Below, one piece after another: positions 1 through 9,381 of a stretch of DNA of 64,000 nt. Each line of letters starts with the position of its first letter. Position 1 is the first letter of the stretch. Source of the stretch: Duganella rivi (lineage in GTDB: Bacteria > Pseudomonadota > Gammaproteobacteria > Burkholderiales > Burkholderiaceae_D). The stretch lies in contig NZ_WWCK01000005.1 of assembly GCF_009857435.1 (NCBI RefSeq), positions 620,001 to 684,000 on the forward strand. The letters run 5' to 3'. The position numbers were made by a program, and so were the translations under genes. Under the pieces are notes generated by a model. The model was not told the DNA's origin. It saw nothing but the letters and a program-made list of their open reading frames with translations, and ran no database searches.

Positions 1-111
1 GGCGTGACTGAGGTCGACGTCGGTGATACGGATTTCGGCAAAGCCCAGCTCCACACCCCAGCGCTTGATGCTGAAGGCAAGTTCGGCTAAATTGGTTTCA
101 TTGAGGGACAT
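1..111 (-). CDS. queG: Epoxyqueuosine reductase, N-terminal 37 codons (cut by window edge)
   Basis: The minus strand from 111 down to the window edge reads an open frame starting MSLNETNLAELAFSIKRW and continuing with GVELGFAEIRITDVDL. This matches the usual N-terminus of the cobalamin and iron-sulfur epoxyqueuosine reductase, which does the last step of queuosine formation on tRNA. It is divergent from tsaE, the arrangement known from many betaproteobacteria, and the 57-bp gap must hold both promoters. Only the first 37 residues are visible, so the B12 and [4Fe-4S] regions cannot be checked. The assignment rests on the N-terminal pattern and the tsaE neighbour. Confidence 0.75.
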   Translation of the reverse strand, partial: MSLNETNLAELAFSIKRWGVELGFAEIRITDVDLSHA

Positions 112-168
112 CGGGCGCGGGCTAGAAGGTACAATGGCTGGCGATCCAACCAACCGTTATTTTATTCG

Positions 169-654
169 ATGCAGCACTTCACAGCCCATCTCCACGACGA
201 AGAAGGCACCGCCGCCCTTGGCGCGGCACTGGCGCGCGCGCTTGCGCCCGGCCTTTCGGTCCACCTGCACGGCGATCTGGGCGCCGGCAAAACCGCCCTC
301 ACCCGCGCCCTGCTGCACGCGGCGGGCCATACCGGCACGGTGAAAAGCCCGACCTACACCCTGTCGGAACCGTACAGCATCCAGCTCGGCAGCCGCGCCG
401 TCAGCGTGATCCACTTCGACTTGTACCGCATGTCCAGTCCCGAGGAATTCCTCGACGCAGGCTTCCGCGAAGACTTCAACGGCGACAACATCTGCATCGT
501 CGAATGGCCCGAAAAGGCCGAAGGCGTGCTGCCGCCGCCTGATTTGAACGTGTTTTTGACTGTGGCGGGCCACGGTCGTGATGTAGAATTGCAGGCGTCC
601 ACCGCCTTGGGTAACTCATGCCTTCAACGCCTCAAATTCGCGCCCAATATGTGA
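169..654 (+). CDS. tsaE: tRNA N6-threonylcarbamoyladenosine biosynthesis ATPase TsaE
   Basis: A 161-residue protein with a Walker A motif GDLGAGKT at residues 35-42, followed by the family's KSPTYTL block and an FDLYR segment. TsaE is the cytoplasmic ATPase that works with TsaB and TsaD to put the threonylcarbamoyl group on A37 of ANN-decoding tRNAs. The length is typical (150-160). Its last 37 bases overlap the start of amiC, so the two are probably translationally coupled; this tsaE-amiC pairing is widespread in proteobacteria. The start at 169 fits the conserved beginning of the fold. Confidence 0.93.
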   Translation: MQHFTAHLHDEEGTAALGAALARALAPGLSVHLHGDLGAGKTALTRALLHAAGHTGTVKSPTYTLSEPYSIQLGSRAVSVIHFDLYRMSSPEEFLDAGFREDFNGDNICIVEWPEKAEGVLPPPDLNVFLTVAGHGRDVELQASTALGNSCLQRLKFAPNM

Positions 655-1967
655 GCCGCCGCACCGTCCTGAAGGCCGGCGCCACCCTGCTGCTCTCCGT
701 GACCGTTCCGCTGCGCGCCCATGCCGCGCAAATTCTCGCCGTGCGCGTGTGGCCGGCCGAGGACTATACCCGCGTCACGCTGGAAAACGACACTGATCTC
801 AAGGCCACCCACTTCATCGTCAAAGACCCGGAACGCATGGTGGTCGATATCGAAGGGCTGGAGCTGAATCCGACCTTGAAATCGCTGGTCGCCAAGATCC
901 AGTCGAACGACCCGTACATCAAGCAGGTGCGCGTGGGCCAGAACCGCCCGAACGTGGTGCGGCTGGTGTTCGACCTGAAAGAAGAAGTGACGCCGCAGGT
1001 GTTCACGCTGGCACCGGCCGGTAATTACAAGCACCGCCTGATTTTCGACCTGTATCCGAACAAGCCGGTCGACCCCATCGCCGCCATGATTGAAAAGGGC
1101 GACTGGTCAGATCCAGCACCGGCGGCGCCTGCGCCAACGCCTAAGGAACAACTGGCCGAACTGAAGCCCGACCTCAAGGCAGAGCCGCGCGAGGAGCTGA
1201 AGAACGAGCTCAAAACCGCCGAGAAGTTGGACAAGTTAGACAAGAGCGGCAAGCTGGTACGCATGATCACCATCGCGCTCGATCCCGGCCACGGCGGCGA
1301 GGACCCCGGCGCCTCCGGCAAAAACGGCAGCCGCGAAAAAGACATCGTGCTGTCCATTGCCAAGCGCCTCAAGGCCAAGCTGGAAGACGTCCCGAATATC
1401 CGCGTGATGCTTACGCGTGACGGCGACTACTTCGTCCCACTCGGCACCCGCGTGGAAAAAGCACGCAAGGTGCAAGCCGACCTGTTCGTCTCCATCCACG
1501 CCGACGCTTTCGTGCAGCCTACCGCGCGCGGTTCGTCGGTGTTCGTGCTGTCGGAAAAAGGCGCCACTTCATCGGCGGCGCGCTGGCTGGCGGACAAGGA
1601 AAATCTCGCCGACACCATCGGCGGCGTCAACGTCAAAAACCATGACAAGCAACTGGCTAGCGTGTTGTTCGACCTGTCCACCACGGCGCAGATCAACGAC
1701 AGCATGAAGCTGGGCCGCTCCGTGCTGGGCGAAATCGGCGGCATCAACCGCCTGCACAAAGGTTCGGTCGAACAGGCCGGCTTCGCGGTGCTGAAAGCGC
1801 CGGACATTCCTTCCATCCTGATCGAGACGGCCTTCATCTCCAACCCGGAAGAGGAAGCCAAGCTGCTGGACGAGGCGTACCAGAACAAACTGGCCGACGC
1901 CATCGTTACCGGCATCCGCCGTTATTTCGCAAAGAACCCACCGCTGGCAAAGAACCGGCTGACCTAA
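618..1967 (+). CDS. amiC: Periplasmic N-acetylmuramoyl-L-alanine amidase (AmiC type)
   Basis: A 449-residue murein hydrolase that cuts the amide bond between MurNAc and the stem peptide during daughter-cell separation. A twin-arginine signal with SRRTVLKAG lies at residues 13-21, with a hydrophobic stretch ending near AHA, so the enzyme is exported folded by Tat, as E. coli AmiC is. An AMIN domain (about 40-150) should place it at the septum. It is followed by a charged, Pro/Lys/Glu-rich linker and an Amidase_3 domain from about 215. Zinc-site motifs are visible: LDPGHGGEDPGA (about 220), SIHADAF (about 291) and the catalytic-Glu motif ILIETAFISN (about 400). The start overlaps tsaE. Confidence 0.93.
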   Translation: MPSTPQIRAQYVSRRTVLKAGATLLLSVTVPLRAHAAQILAVRVWPAEDYTRVTLENDTDLKATHFIVKDPERMVVDIEGLELNPTLKSLVAKIQSNDPYIKQVRVGQNRPNVVRLVFDLKEEVTPQVFTLAPAGNYKHRLIFDLYPNKPVDPIAAMIEKGDWSDPAPAAPAPTPKEQLAELKPDLKAEPREELKNELKTAEKLDKLDKSGKLVRMITIALDPGHGGEDPGASGKNGSREKDIVLSIAKRLKAKLEDVPNIRVMLTRDGDYFVPLGTRVEKARKVQADLFVSIHADAFVQPTARGSSVFVLSEKGATSSAARWLADKENLADTIGGVNVKNHDKQLASVLFDLSTTAQINDSMKLGRSVLGEIGGINRLHKGSVEQAGFAVLKAPDIPSILIETAFISNPEEEAKLLDEAYQNKLADAIVTGIRRYFAKNPPLAKNRLT

Positions 1968-1984
1968 AGAGCTAAGAGAGAGAC

Positions 1985-2824
1985 ATGGCTGTAGTAACGA
2001 TGACCGAATACGGCGCCCTGCCGGCAGTACAACTTACCGCAGCCGATGGCGCACAAGCGACGGTATCCCTGTTTGGCGCGCACCTGCTGTCGTGGAAAAC
2101 CGCCGACGGCAAGGAGCGTTTGTTCGTCAGCACGCAAACGCCGCTGGACGGCAGCAAGGCAATCCGCGGCGGCGTACCGGTGATCTTCCCGCAATTTAAT
2201 GTGCGCGGCCCAGGCCTGCGCCACGGCTTTGCGCGCGTCAGCACCTGGCGCCTGACCGGCAACGGCGGCGATGGCGGCAGCTCCTTCATCGAATTCGGCT
2301 TGAATCAAGACGATCTGTCGGCGGAACACGCGCAGGCATGGCCGCACGCATTTGAACTCACGCTGCGCTTCACGCTGCACGGCGATGCACTGGACTTCGC
2401 GTACACTGTGCACAACAGCGGCGCGCAGGAATTCCCGTTCGGCGTGGCGCTGCACACCTACTACGATGTCGGCCACCTTGATGCGACCAGCATCAGCGGC
2501 TTGCAGCACCAGCAGTACACCGACCATCACCTCAACACGCGCACGCAGGAATATCCGGCGCTGCACTTCACCGAGAAGCACGACCGCCTGTACCAATCCA
2601 CGCCGGCGCTGACGCTGAACACGGCCAACGCCACGCTGCGCCTGGAGCAGCAGGGCTTTAGTGAATGGGTGGTGTGGAATCCGGGTCAGGACGACGCCAA
2701 AGCCTTGGTGGATTTGGCCGATGACGAGTACCAGCGCTTCGTCTGCATCGAGCCGGCGCGCATCGACCAGCAGCCGCTGGCAGCCGGCACCACCTGGGCC
2801 GGCAAACATACCATCAGCGTTTAA
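1985..2824 (+). CDS. D-hexose-6-phosphate mutarotase (YeaD-like)
   Basis: A 279-residue protein of the galactose-mutarotase-like beta-sandwich superfamily, closest to YeaD/YMR099C hexose-6-phosphate epimerases. It contains GGVPVIFPQFNVRGPGLRHGFAR, the signature of this subgroup that lines the phosphate site, then GVALHTYYDVG and a C-terminal segment ending in the FVCIEPARI motif that carries the catalytic Glu. It would interconvert alpha and beta anomers of glucose-6-phosphate in the cytoplasm; no signal peptide is seen. It lies 17 bp after amiC with a purine-rich leader. Its stop overlaps the convergent carbonic anhydrase stop by 3-4 bases. Confidence 0.85.
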   Translation: MAVVTMTEYGALPAVQLTAADGAQATVSLFGAHLLSWKTADGKERLFVSTQTPLDGSKAIRGGVPVIFPQFNVRGPGLRHGFARVSTWRLTGNGGDGGSSFIEFGLNQDDLSAEHAQAWPHAFELTLRFTLHGDALDFAYTVHNSGAQEFPFGVALHTYYDVGHLDATSISGLQHQQYTDHHLNTRTQEYPALHFTEKHDRLYQSTPALTLNTANATLRLEQQGFSEWVVWNPGQDDAKALVDLADDEYQRFVCIEPARIDQQPLAAGTTWAGKHTISV

Positions 2825-3837
2825 TTCGACTCTTTAATGATGCGGCCGGAGCCAGGCTGCACCGGGCGCGCGTTCAGCGGATACAGACGGCTGAACAGCG
2901 CCATTTGCTGCGGCGACGCTTGCACCGGCTCTTTCATCACGATCCACAGCACGCCTTCCTGGCATGGCGGCGTGGTCATGGAGCCCATGAAGGTGTAGTA
3001 GTCTCGGCGCGCCGGCAGCAGATCCAGCGGATCGAGCACGGTCGACGGCGCAGCGGTCTCGTATTTTTCCAGCGGCAGATTATTCCACACGGTTTGAATC
3101 ACCGGCTGCGGCTTGCCGCGCTCCAGCAGCAGCGCCACCATCGCGATGCGGCCCTCCGCATCCTTGTGCACCAGGTGCACCACCATCTCATAACCCTTGC
3201 CGTTGATACGCTCTTCCGATGGGCGATGGAAGTGGAACTGGATCAGCTCATACATGCGGTTGCCGACGTTGATGAAGTTGCCGCCGCCGACCATCACTTG
3301 CACGGTCTTGCCGTTGTCCGTCACGTTGAACGAGGATGGGTGATAGTCGAAGCCGATCTGCTCCAGCTCCACCTTCATGCCGTCGCGGATATCGATCGGC
3401 GACTGGCGATTGCCGGTGCCGCACTTGGCCCAGGCAGGATTGATCTTGCCCCAGTTGGCCGGGCCGCTTTCGCCTTCATACGACCACACATTGCTGTACA
3501 CCTTGGGCTTGGCCGCTTCCGCAGCGGCCTTGGCTGCCGCGTCTTTCTTGGCCTTGGCCGCCGCCGCCACGCGCGCGGCCTGGTTGGCGCGCATGATGGC
3601 CAGCCGCTCCTGAATGCGGGCCGATAAATCCGCTTCGGCCTGCGCTTCCTTTTCGCGCTCGGTCAATTTGCGCGGCGGCGCAGACGACGAACCGGAGGCC
3701 GCGGAACCGGACGAAAGCGCGCCCGCCGCACCGCCCAGCGCCGATTTCGCGGACGGCGAAATGAGCGGGTCGTTTGCGCCGCTCGCTGCGGAAACGACGC
3801 AGCAGCAGGCAATCAAGGGAAGGACGAGAGAGCGCAT
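2821..3837 (-). CDS. Alpha-family carbonic anhydrase with Ala/Lys-rich N-terminal extension, exported
   Basis: A 338-residue protein. The signal-like N-terminus LPLIACCCVVSAASG (residues 6-20) could be a Sec signal or a lipobox-like stretch. Residues 55-112 are a low-complexity charged and Ala-rich segment, probably helical or coiled coil. The alpha-CA domain starts about residue 115 with W-Y-G-type motif SGPANWGKINPAW and RQSPIDI. Zinc histidines are seen at H202 and H204 (FHFHRPSEE) and H221 (VVHLVHKD), so the active site looks complete. It would hydrate CO2 in the periplasm. The extension is unusual, since alpha-CAs normally go straight from signal to domain. It is monocistronic and convergent with the mutarotase. 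Confidence 0.9.
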   Translation of the reverse strand: MRSLVLPLIACCCVVSAASGANDPLISPSAKSALGGAAGALSSGSAASGSSSAPPRKLTEREKEAQAEADLSARIQERLAIMRANQAARVAAAAKAKKDAAAKAAAEAAKPKVYSNVWSYEGESGPANWGKINPAWAKCGTGNRQSPIDIRDGMKVELEQIGFDYHPSSFNVTDNGKTVQVMVGGGNFINVGNRMYELIQFHFHRPSEERINGKGYEMVVHLVHKDAEGRIAMVALLLERGKPQPVIQTVWNNLPLEKYETAAPSTVLDPLDLLPARRDYYTFMGSMTTPPCQEGVLWIVMKEPVQASPQQMALFSRLYPLNARPVQPGSGRIIKESN

Positions 3838-3974
3838 GGGTATCCAGAAATCACAATGTCAGTCTGGTATACGGATGCTTTAGGGAAAAACTTGAGAGGA
3901 GATGGCCGCGCGGGGTGAATTTCTTTCTAAAACGTCACGCTGCGGCGGCCGCGCAGCGTGCGTTCATGCGGGTT

Positions 3975-4619
3975 TCAGCGGCTTTGCATGCGGCGCGACA
4001 GTTTGTACACGCCGCCAATCGCCATCGGCACAACCGCCACGCCCACGCCGACCAGCACGATCTCGGTCAGGTGCTCGCGCACGATAGGGATATTGCCGAA
4101 GAAGTAGCCGGCGGTGGTCAGCATCACCACCCACAGGATAGCGCCGGTGAAGTTGTACAGCTGGAAGCGGGCAAACGTCATGTCCGATACGCCGGCCACG
4201 AACGGCGCGAAAGTACGCACCACCGGCACGAAGCGCGCCAGCACGATGGTCTTGCCGCCGTGTTTTTCGAAGAAATCGTGGGTTTTCTTGAGGGCGTCTT
4301 TATTGATCCAGCGGTAGTCGTGGGTAAACACCTTTTGCCCGACCTTCTCGCCGATCCAGTAATTGACGGTGTTGCCGGTAATGGCCGCCGTGGTCAGCAG
4401 GAACATCAGCAGCGGTAAATTCATTTCGCCCACCGCGCACAGCGCGCCGGCGATGAACAGCAGGGTATCTCCAGGGAAGAAGAACAGCACCACCAGGCCG
4501 GTCTCGGCGAAGATGATGGCGAACAGAACGACGTAAATCAGCGTCCCGTATTGTTGGATCAGCACTTCCAGAGTCTTGTCGACATGAAGGATCATGTCAA
4601 AAAATTGCATAAAATCCAT
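3975..4619 (-). CDS. DedA-family inner-membrane protein
   Basis: A 214-residue multispanning protein with the DedA (SNARE-associated/VTT) signature: FAIIFAETGLVVLFFFPGDT near residues 33-52, an FxxxG glycine-rich reentrant loop, and a conserved arginine in VLARFVPVVRTFAPFVAG around 121-138. DedA proteins are polyprenyl-phosphate or phospholipid flippase-type transporters needed for envelope homeostasis. The E-x(n)-F-P-G-D motif and the RxxPxxR motif are both intact. It stands alone, divergent from the cyclophilin gene across a 135-bp gap that must hold both promoters. The substrate cannot be told from the sequence. Confidence 0.9.
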   Translation of the reverse strand: MDFMQFFDMILHVDKTLEVLIQQYGTLIYVVLFAIIFAETGLVVLFFFPGDTLLFIAGALCAVGEMNLPLLMFLLTTAAITGNTVNYWIGEKVGQKVFTHDYRWINKDALKKTHDFFEKHGGKTIVLARFVPVVRTFAPFVAGVSDMTFARFQLYNFTGAILWVVMLTTAGYFFGNIPIVREHLTEIVLVGVGVAVVPMAIGGVYKLSRRMQSR

Positions 4620-4754
4620 ATTCTTCCCATAAAGTGAGCGCCGGAATCATACACCACCGGGGCCGTGCGGCGGCGGTTTCCTAGCGATTAATATCCAGTT
4701 TACAATCGTCTCACGTCCCGCAGCAAGCGGGTTCGCTTAACCGAGGAGATTTGG

Positions 4755-5687
4755 ATGGCTTTATCCCGCAGCTTCCGTGTTTTATCCCTGTCCGGCCTGT
4801 CGCTGATCGCGACTGCGGCCACCGTGACCGCCACCGCCGCCGACCTGCCGGTACGCCCTAGCGCCGGCGAAATCATTAAAACTTCCAAGCCGTCCGACTG
4901 GCGGCCGCTCGATCCGGCCAACACCCTGTATATGGAGCTGCCGGGCGGCCGCGTGGTGATCGAGCTGGCGCCCGATTTTGCGCCGCTGGCCATCGCCAAT
5001 ATCAAGACGCTGGTGAAAGAACACTATTTCGACGGGCTGGCGGTCAACCGCTCGCAGGATAACTATGTGGCGCAATGGGGCGATCCGAACGCCGAAACCT
5101 CGCCGAAATCACTGGGCAGCGCCAAAGCCAAGGTGCCGGGCGAGTTCTCGGTGCCGATCGCGAACGACAAGCGCTTTGTGCGCCAGAAGGACTTTGACGG
5201 CTACGCGCCGCAGATCGGCCACTCGAACGGTTTCCCGGTGGGCCGCGATCCCAAGGCCGGCACCACTTGGCTGGCGCACTGCTACGGCATGGTCGGCGTC
5301 GGCCGCGATAACGACACCGACAGCGGCAGCGGCGCCGAGCTGTATGCGGTGAACGGCCACGCACCGCGCCACCTCGACCGCAATATCACGGTGGTGGGAC
5401 GCGTGGTATCCGGCATGCCGCTGCTGGCGACCCTGCCGCGCGGCGGCGAGACCATGGGCTTCTACGGCCCGAAAGAAGCGCGCACGCCGATTATCTCGGT
5501 GCGGCTGGCGGCCGAGGTGCCGGAGGCGGAACGCAGCCATCTGGAAGTGATGCGCAGCGAGGCGCCGATCTACCAGAAAGTGATCGAAGCGCAACGCAAC
5601 CGCGGCGGCCCGTGGAATAAGTACGCGGCCAACTACGTGGAGCTGTGCAACGCCACAATCCCGGTGCGGGAGACGCCCAAGTTATAA
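4755..5687 (+). CDS. Periplasmic cyclophilin-type peptidyl-prolyl isomerase
   Basis: A 310-residue protein with a Sec signal of about 28 residues (positive start, then Ala/Thr-rich core ending TATAAD). The cyclophilin domain begins around residue 55: [22 protein letters not shown] and then the [16 protein letters not shown] pattern that opens all cyclophilins. The middle is expanded by roughly 60 residues relative to minimal PpiB, and the C-terminus has a tail with ICNAT-like LCNATIPV. This size class is common in Burkholderiales and Xanthomonadales. The start is fixed by a GAGGAG ribosome site six bases before ATG 4755. It would isomerise X-Pro bonds of envelope proteins. It ends 7 bp before mutL. 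Confidence 0.87.
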   Translation: MALSRSFRVLSLSGLSLIATAATVTATAADLPVRPSAGEIIKTSKPSDWRPLDPANTLYMELPGGRVVIELAPDFAPLAIANIKTLVKEHYFDGLAVNRSQDNYVAQWGDPNAETSPKSLGSAKAKVPGEFSVPIANDKRFVRQKDFDGYAPQIGHSNGFPVGRDPKAGTTWLAHCYGMVGVGRDNDTDSGSGAELYAVNGHAPRHLDRNITVVGRVVSGMPLLATLPRGGETMGFYGPKEARTPIISVRLAAEVPEAERSHLEVMRSEAPIYQKVIEAQRNRGGPWNKYAANYVELCNATIPVRETPKL

Positions 5688-5694
5688 TCCCGGG

Positions 5695-7650
5695 ATGAAC
5701 GCGCCAGACACCTCCGCCCGCACCCCACGCCCGATTCAGGCACTGCCTGACCAGTTGATTTCCCAGATCGCCGCCGGCGAGGTGGTTGAACGCCCGTCTG
5801 CGGTGGTCAAGGAGCTGCTGGAGAATGCGCTGGATGCGGGTGCCACGCAGATTACCGTGCGGCTGGAGGAAGGCGGTGTGAAACGCATCGCCATCACCGA
5901 CAATGGCCGCGGCATTCCGCCCGAGCAGATGCCGCTCGCGCTGGCGCGCCACGCCACCTCCAAGATCGCGTCCTTGCAGGACTTGGAAAACGTCGGCACG
6001 CTGGGCTTCCGTGGCGAGGCGCTGGCGTCGATTGCCTCGGTAGCGCAGGTGACCATCACCTCGCGCACCGCCGACGTGGCGCATGCCTGGGAAATCGAAG
6101 GCTCGCACCTGGCCACGCCAACGCCGTCTTCGGGCGCGCTAGGCACCACCATCGACGTCAAAGACCTGTACTACAACACGCCGGCGCGCCGCAAATTCCT
6201 CAAGTCCGAGCAGACCGAGTACGGCCACTGCGCGGAAGTGGTGCGCCGCATTGCGCTGGCGCGGCCGGATGTGTCGTTCCAGCTGACGCACAACGGCCGC
6301 ACGGTCGATCATTGGAACGTGAGCGAAATCGCGCGCCGCAGTGCGCAAATCCTGGGCGACGGCTTTGCCGAGGCGCGCCTGCCGGTGGATGAGACGATCG
6401 GGCCGCTGCGCCTGCACGGTTACATCGGTTTGCCGACCGCTTCCAAGGCGCGCGCCGACGGCCAGTTCTTCTACGTGAATGGCCGCTTCGTGCGCGACAA
6501 GGTGCTGGTGCACGCCGTCAAAGCCGCTTACCAGGACGTGTTGCATGGCGACCGCTTCCCGTCATACGTGCTGTCGCTGGACATGGATCCGGCGCTGGTG
6601 GACGTCAACGTGCACCCGTCGAAAATTGAAGTGCGCTTCCGTGATGGACGCGCGGTGCACCAGTGTGTATTCCACGCCGTGCAGCGCGCATTGGCGCAAA
6701 CCTCGGCCACCTCGCACGGCAGCGTGCCGTCGCCGCTGCCGGCTGCCGATAGCCTGAACGCCACGCCTGCATGGCGCGGCGAGCAAACCTCGTTCGGCCC
6801 ATTGCTGGCGCCGGACTATACGCCGACCTTCTCGCCATCGCCGTTTGGCTCGCGCAGCGCGGATACCGGCAGCGTCAGCACCTCCTACACGCCGCCACGC
6901 TTTACCGCCGAAGGCGGCGTCGCACAAAGCCTGGAAAACTACGGCGCCATGTTCCGCGACAGCGACCGCCCAGCCATCGACCGCAGCACCGCCGATATGT
7001 CGCTGCCGCAGGCCAGCAGCTTCACTGTCTCCGCCGCCGCGATGGCGCAGGAAGAATTCCCGCTCGGCTTCGCGCTGGCGCAGCTGCACGGCATCTACAT
7101 CCTCGCGCAGAACGCCAAAGGTCTGGTGCTAGTCGACATGCACGCCGCTCACGAACGCATCCTGTACGAGCAACTGAAGAATGCCTTGAATAGCCGCGTG
7201 GCCGGCGAAGAGATGCAGGTGCAACCGCTGCTGATCCCGATCACCTTCTATGCGGACGCAGTGGAAGTCGGCACCGCCGAAGAACATCAGGAAACCTTGC
7301 AGGCATTGGGCTTCGACATTGCCGTACTGTCGCCAACCACGCTGGCAGTACGCTCCGTGCCAGTGCTGCTGAAGAACGCCGACGCCCAGACGCTGGCCCG
7401 CGACGTCCTGCGCGATGTGCGCGAATTCGGCGGCTCGCGCGTGCTGATCGAACGCCAGAACGAACTACTCGGCACCCTCGCCTGCCACACCGCCGTGCGC
7501 GCCAACCGCATCCTGTCGCAGCAGGAGATGAACGCCCTGCTACGCCAGATGGAAATCACCGAGCGTGCCGACCAGTGCAACCATGGCCGCCCGACCTGGG
7601 TGCAGGTTGAAATCAACGCCCTCGATAAGCTTTTCCTGCGCGGTCAATAA
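5695..7650 (+). CDS. mutL: DNA mismatch repair protein MutL
   Basis: A 651-residue MutL. The GHKL ATPase N-domain has the usual motifs: [11 protein letters not shown] (about 26-36), [14 protein letters not shown], and [11 protein letters not shown] variable linker covers about 340-450. The C-terminal dimerisation domain carries a [12 protein letters not shown] motif (about 480) that corresponds to the DQHA-x2-E-x4-E endonuclease motif, together with ACHTAVR and CNHGRP (about 628). So it resembles the latent-endonuclease MutLs rather than E. coli MutL, although Met replaces the usual Gln. It is followed by miaA two bases later, the classic mutL-miaA order. Confidence 0.96.
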   Translation: MNAPDTSARTPRPIQALPDQLISQIAAGEVVERPSAVVKELLENALDAGATQITVRLEEGGVKRIAITDNGRGIPPEQMPLALARHATSKIASLQDLENVGTLGFRGEALASIASVAQVTITSRTADVAHAWEIEGSHLATPTPSSGALGTTIDVKDLYYNTPARRKFLKSEQTEYGHCAEVVRRIALARPDVSFQLTHNGRTVDHWNVSEIARRSAQILGDGFAEARLPVDETIGPLRLHGYIGLPTASKARADGQFFYVNGRFVRDKVLVHAVKAAYQDVLHGDRFPSYVLSLDMDPALVDVNVHPSKIEVRFRDGRAVHQCVFHAVQRALAQTSATSHGSVPSPLPAADSLNATPAWRGEQTSFGPLLAPDYTPTFSPSPFGSRSADTGSVSTSYTPPRFTAEGGVAQSLENYGAMFRDSDRPAIDRSTADMSLPQASSFTVSAAAMAQEEFPLGFALAQLHGIYILAQNAKGLVLVDMHAAHERILYEQLKNALNSRVAGEEMQVQPLLIPITFYADAVEVGTAEEHQETLQALGFDIAVLSPTTLAVRSVPVLLKNADAQTLARDVLRDVREFGGSRVLIERQNELLGTLACHTAVRANRILSQQEMNALLRQMEITERADQCNHGRPTWVQVEINALDKLFLRGQ

Positions 7651-7652
7651 TC

Positions 7653-8600
7653 ATGAGTACCAAACCACTGGCCGTCGCCATCATGGGCCCGACGGCATCG
7701 GGCAAAACCGCCTCCGCGCTGGCGATTGCGGAGCGCATCCCGTCCGAGATCATCTCGGTCGATTCGGCGCTGGTGTATCGCGGCATGGACATCGGCACCG
7801 CCAAGCCAACGCGCGAAGAACTGGCCGCCGTGCCGCACCACCTGATCGACATCATCGATCCGCTGGATTCGTACTCGGTGGCGCAGTTTCGCAAGGATAC
7901 GCTGCGACTGGTAGAAGAGATCAGCGCGCGCGGCAAATTGCCGTTGCTGGTCGGCGGCACCATGCTGTATTTCAAAGGCCTGGCGGATGGGCTGGACGAC
8001 CTGCCCGGCGCCGATCCCGAGGTACGCGCCGCGCTTGATGAAGAAGCGGCCCGTCTCGGCTGGCCCGCCATGCACGCGCGCCTGGCCGCCGTTGATCCTG
8101 AAACTGCGGCCCGCCTTGCGCCGGCCGATTCGCAGCGCATCCAGCGCGCGCTGGAAATCTACACGCTGAGCGGCAAGCCGATGTCCGAGCTGCTGGCCTT
8201 GCGCGAGAAAACCGAACTGCCGTTTGATCTGCTGTCGTTTGCGCTGGAGCCATCGGATCGCGCCGTGCTGCACAAGCGCATCGCGCGCCGCTTCGACATC
8301 ATGCTGGAGGAGAGCCCGCAGGGTAATCTCATCACCGAAGTGGAAGCGCTGCGCAAGCGTGGCGATCTGCATCTCGGCCTGCCGTCGATCCGCTGCGTTG
8401 GTTATCGCCAGGCGTGGGAATACCTCGACGGCGCCATCGACTACGCGACGATGCGCGAGACCGGCATCATCGCCACGCGCCAACTGGCCAAGCGCCAGCT
8501 GACGTGGCTGCGCTCCATGCCGGAGCGCGTGGTGCTGGATTGCCTCGGCCCGAATCCGGCCGGCGCCATGCTGGCGCAGATTGCCGAGCGCCTTGGCTGA
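7653..8600 (+). CDS. miaA: tRNA dimethylallyltransferase
   Basis: A 315-residue enzyme that transfers the dimethylallyl group from DMAPP to N6 of A37 in tRNAs reading UNN codons, the first step to ms2i6A. The P-loop GPTASGKT is at residues 12-19. It is followed by [16 protein letters not shown] (DMAPP and tRNA contacts), the HHLIDIIDP block and [10 protein letters not shown]. The C-terminal part has the [15 protein letters not shown] signature. Length and motifs are complete. It starts two bases after the mutL stop and must be co-transcribed with it. It converges directly on the VOC gene with no spacer. Confidence 0.96.
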   Translation: MSTKPLAVAIMGPTASGKTASALAIAERIPSEIISVDSALVYRGMDIGTAKPTREELAAVPHHLIDIIDPLDSYSVAQFRKDTLRLVEEISARGKLPLLVGGTMLYFKGLADGLDDLPGADPEVRAALDEEAARLGWPAMHARLAAVDPETAARLAPADSQRIQRALEIYTLSGKPMSELLALREKTELPFDLLSFALEPSDRAVLHKRIARRFDIMLEESPQGNLITEVEALRKRGDLHLGLPSIRCVGYRQAWEYLDGAIDYATMRETGIIATRQLAKRQLTWLRSMPERVVLDCLGPNPAGAMLAQIAERLG

Positions 8601-9005
8601 TCAATGCTTGGGCGGCTCGCCGCTCATGTGCACCAGTTCCCACAGGTGGCCGTCGAGGTCTTGATAACCGTGGGCGTACATAAAGCCATGGTCTTGCGGC
8701 TCCTTGTAGGTGCTGCCACCGGCTTCGACGGCCTTGGCCACCATGGTCTCCACCGCCGCGCGCGATTCCAGTCCCAGACATAGCAGCACCTCGGTCGAAG
8801 CGCGCGCGTCGGCCACCGGTTTCGGCGTAAACTCCTTGAAACGGGCTTCGGTCAGGAGCATGACGTAGATATTCTCGGCCACGATCATGCAGGTGGCGGT
8901 GTCGTCGGTATAATTCTGGTTGAAGCTGTAGCCGAGATGCGTGAAGAACTTGATCGATGCCGGCAAATCGCGCACCGGCAGATTCACAAAAATATTGGTC
9001 GCCAT
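8601..9005 (-). CDS. VOC-family (glyoxalase/bleomycin-resistance fold) protein
   Basis: A 134-residue single-domain protein starting MATNIFVNLPVRDLPASIKF. A GGGAG ribosome site just upstream of 9005 favours this start over the longer frame to 9047. It shows two beta-alpha-beta-beta-beta halves with FFTHLGYSFN and a C-terminal motif ending LDGHLWELVHM, where the Glu and His would be metal ligands as in VOC lyases and dioxygenases. Members annotated as glyoxalase/extradiol-like are common and mostly uncharacterised; the substrate is unknown. Its stop abuts the miaA stop, so there is no room for a dedicated terminator between them. Confidence 0.8.
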   Translation of the reverse strand: MATNIFVNLPVRDLPASIKFFTHLGYSFNQNYTDDTATCMIVAENIYVMLLTEARFKEFTPKPVADARASTEVLLCLGLESRAAVETMVAKAVEAGGSTYKEPQDHGFMYAHGYQDLDGHLWELVHMSGEPPKH

Positions 9006-9114
9006 ATCGTCTCCCGTTAAAAAAATGCTCACATCGCAGAATACCAATATGCCAATGTTTTGACGACCGCGACACGATAGGGGGCACTTTTTTCGAAAAA
9101 GTGGAGTGGGTTCC

Positions 9115-9143
9115 TTGACAGTACGAACGCCAGCCCCGATAAT
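9115..9143 (+). promoter_or_regulatory. Sigma70 promoter of the tRNA-Met pair
   Basis: TTGACA at 9115-9120 and GATAAT at 9138-9143 are separated by exactly 17 bases, then a GC-containing discriminator, with the tRNA 5' end 13 bases downstream of the -10 box. The -35 is a perfect consensus, as expected for a stable RNA gene. Confidence 0.85.
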
Positions 9144-9156
9144 GCTGGGCGTTGCA

Positions 9157-9233
9157 GGTGATATAGCTCAGTTGGTTAGAGCATAGCATTCATAATGCTA
9201 GGGTCGGTGGTTCAAGTCCACCTATCACCACCA
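9157..9233 (+). tRNA. tRNA-Met (CAU), elongator type, copy 1
   Basis: A 77-base cloverleaf with encoded CCA: acceptor GGTGATA pairs with TATCACC, D-arm AGCTCAGTTGGTTAGAGC, anticodon stem TAGCA/TGCTA around loop TTCATAA (anticodon CAU), and T-arm with GGTTCAAGTCC. The G1-C72 pair rules out initiator tRNA-fMet. A tRNA-Ile2 reading after lysidine modification cannot be excluded from sequence alone, but elongator Met is the simpler call. Confidence 0.93.
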
Positions 9234-9247
9234 CAGAATTCCATGAC

Positions 9248-9284
9248 AAATGGCCTCACCGGAAACGGCGCAGGCCATTTTGTT
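9248..9284 (+). terminator. Hairpin with T-run between the two tRNA genes
   Basis: The stem AAATGGCCT (9248-9256) pairs perfectly with AGGCCATTT (9272-9280) around a 15-base loop, followed by TTTTGTTT. This looks like an intrinsic terminator, or a processing and attenuation hairpin, inside the tRNA unit. No promoter as good as the one at 9115 is visible between it and the second tRNA, so termination is probably partial. Confidence 0.55.
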
Positions 9285-9298
9285 TCAGTACCAGTTTC

Positions 9299-9375
9299 GG
9301 TGATATAGCTCAGTTGGTTAGAGCATAGCATTCATAATGCTAGGGTCGGTGGTTCAAGTCCACCTATCACCACCA
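9299..9375 (+). tRNA. tRNA-Met (CAU), elongator type, copy 2
   Basis: This sequence is identical over all 77 bases, including CCA, to the copy starting at 9157, and lies 65 bases after it. It has the same CAU anticodon and G1-C72 pair. The exact identity implies recent duplication or ongoing gene conversion. Confidence 0.93.
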
Positions 9376-9381
9376 AATCCT

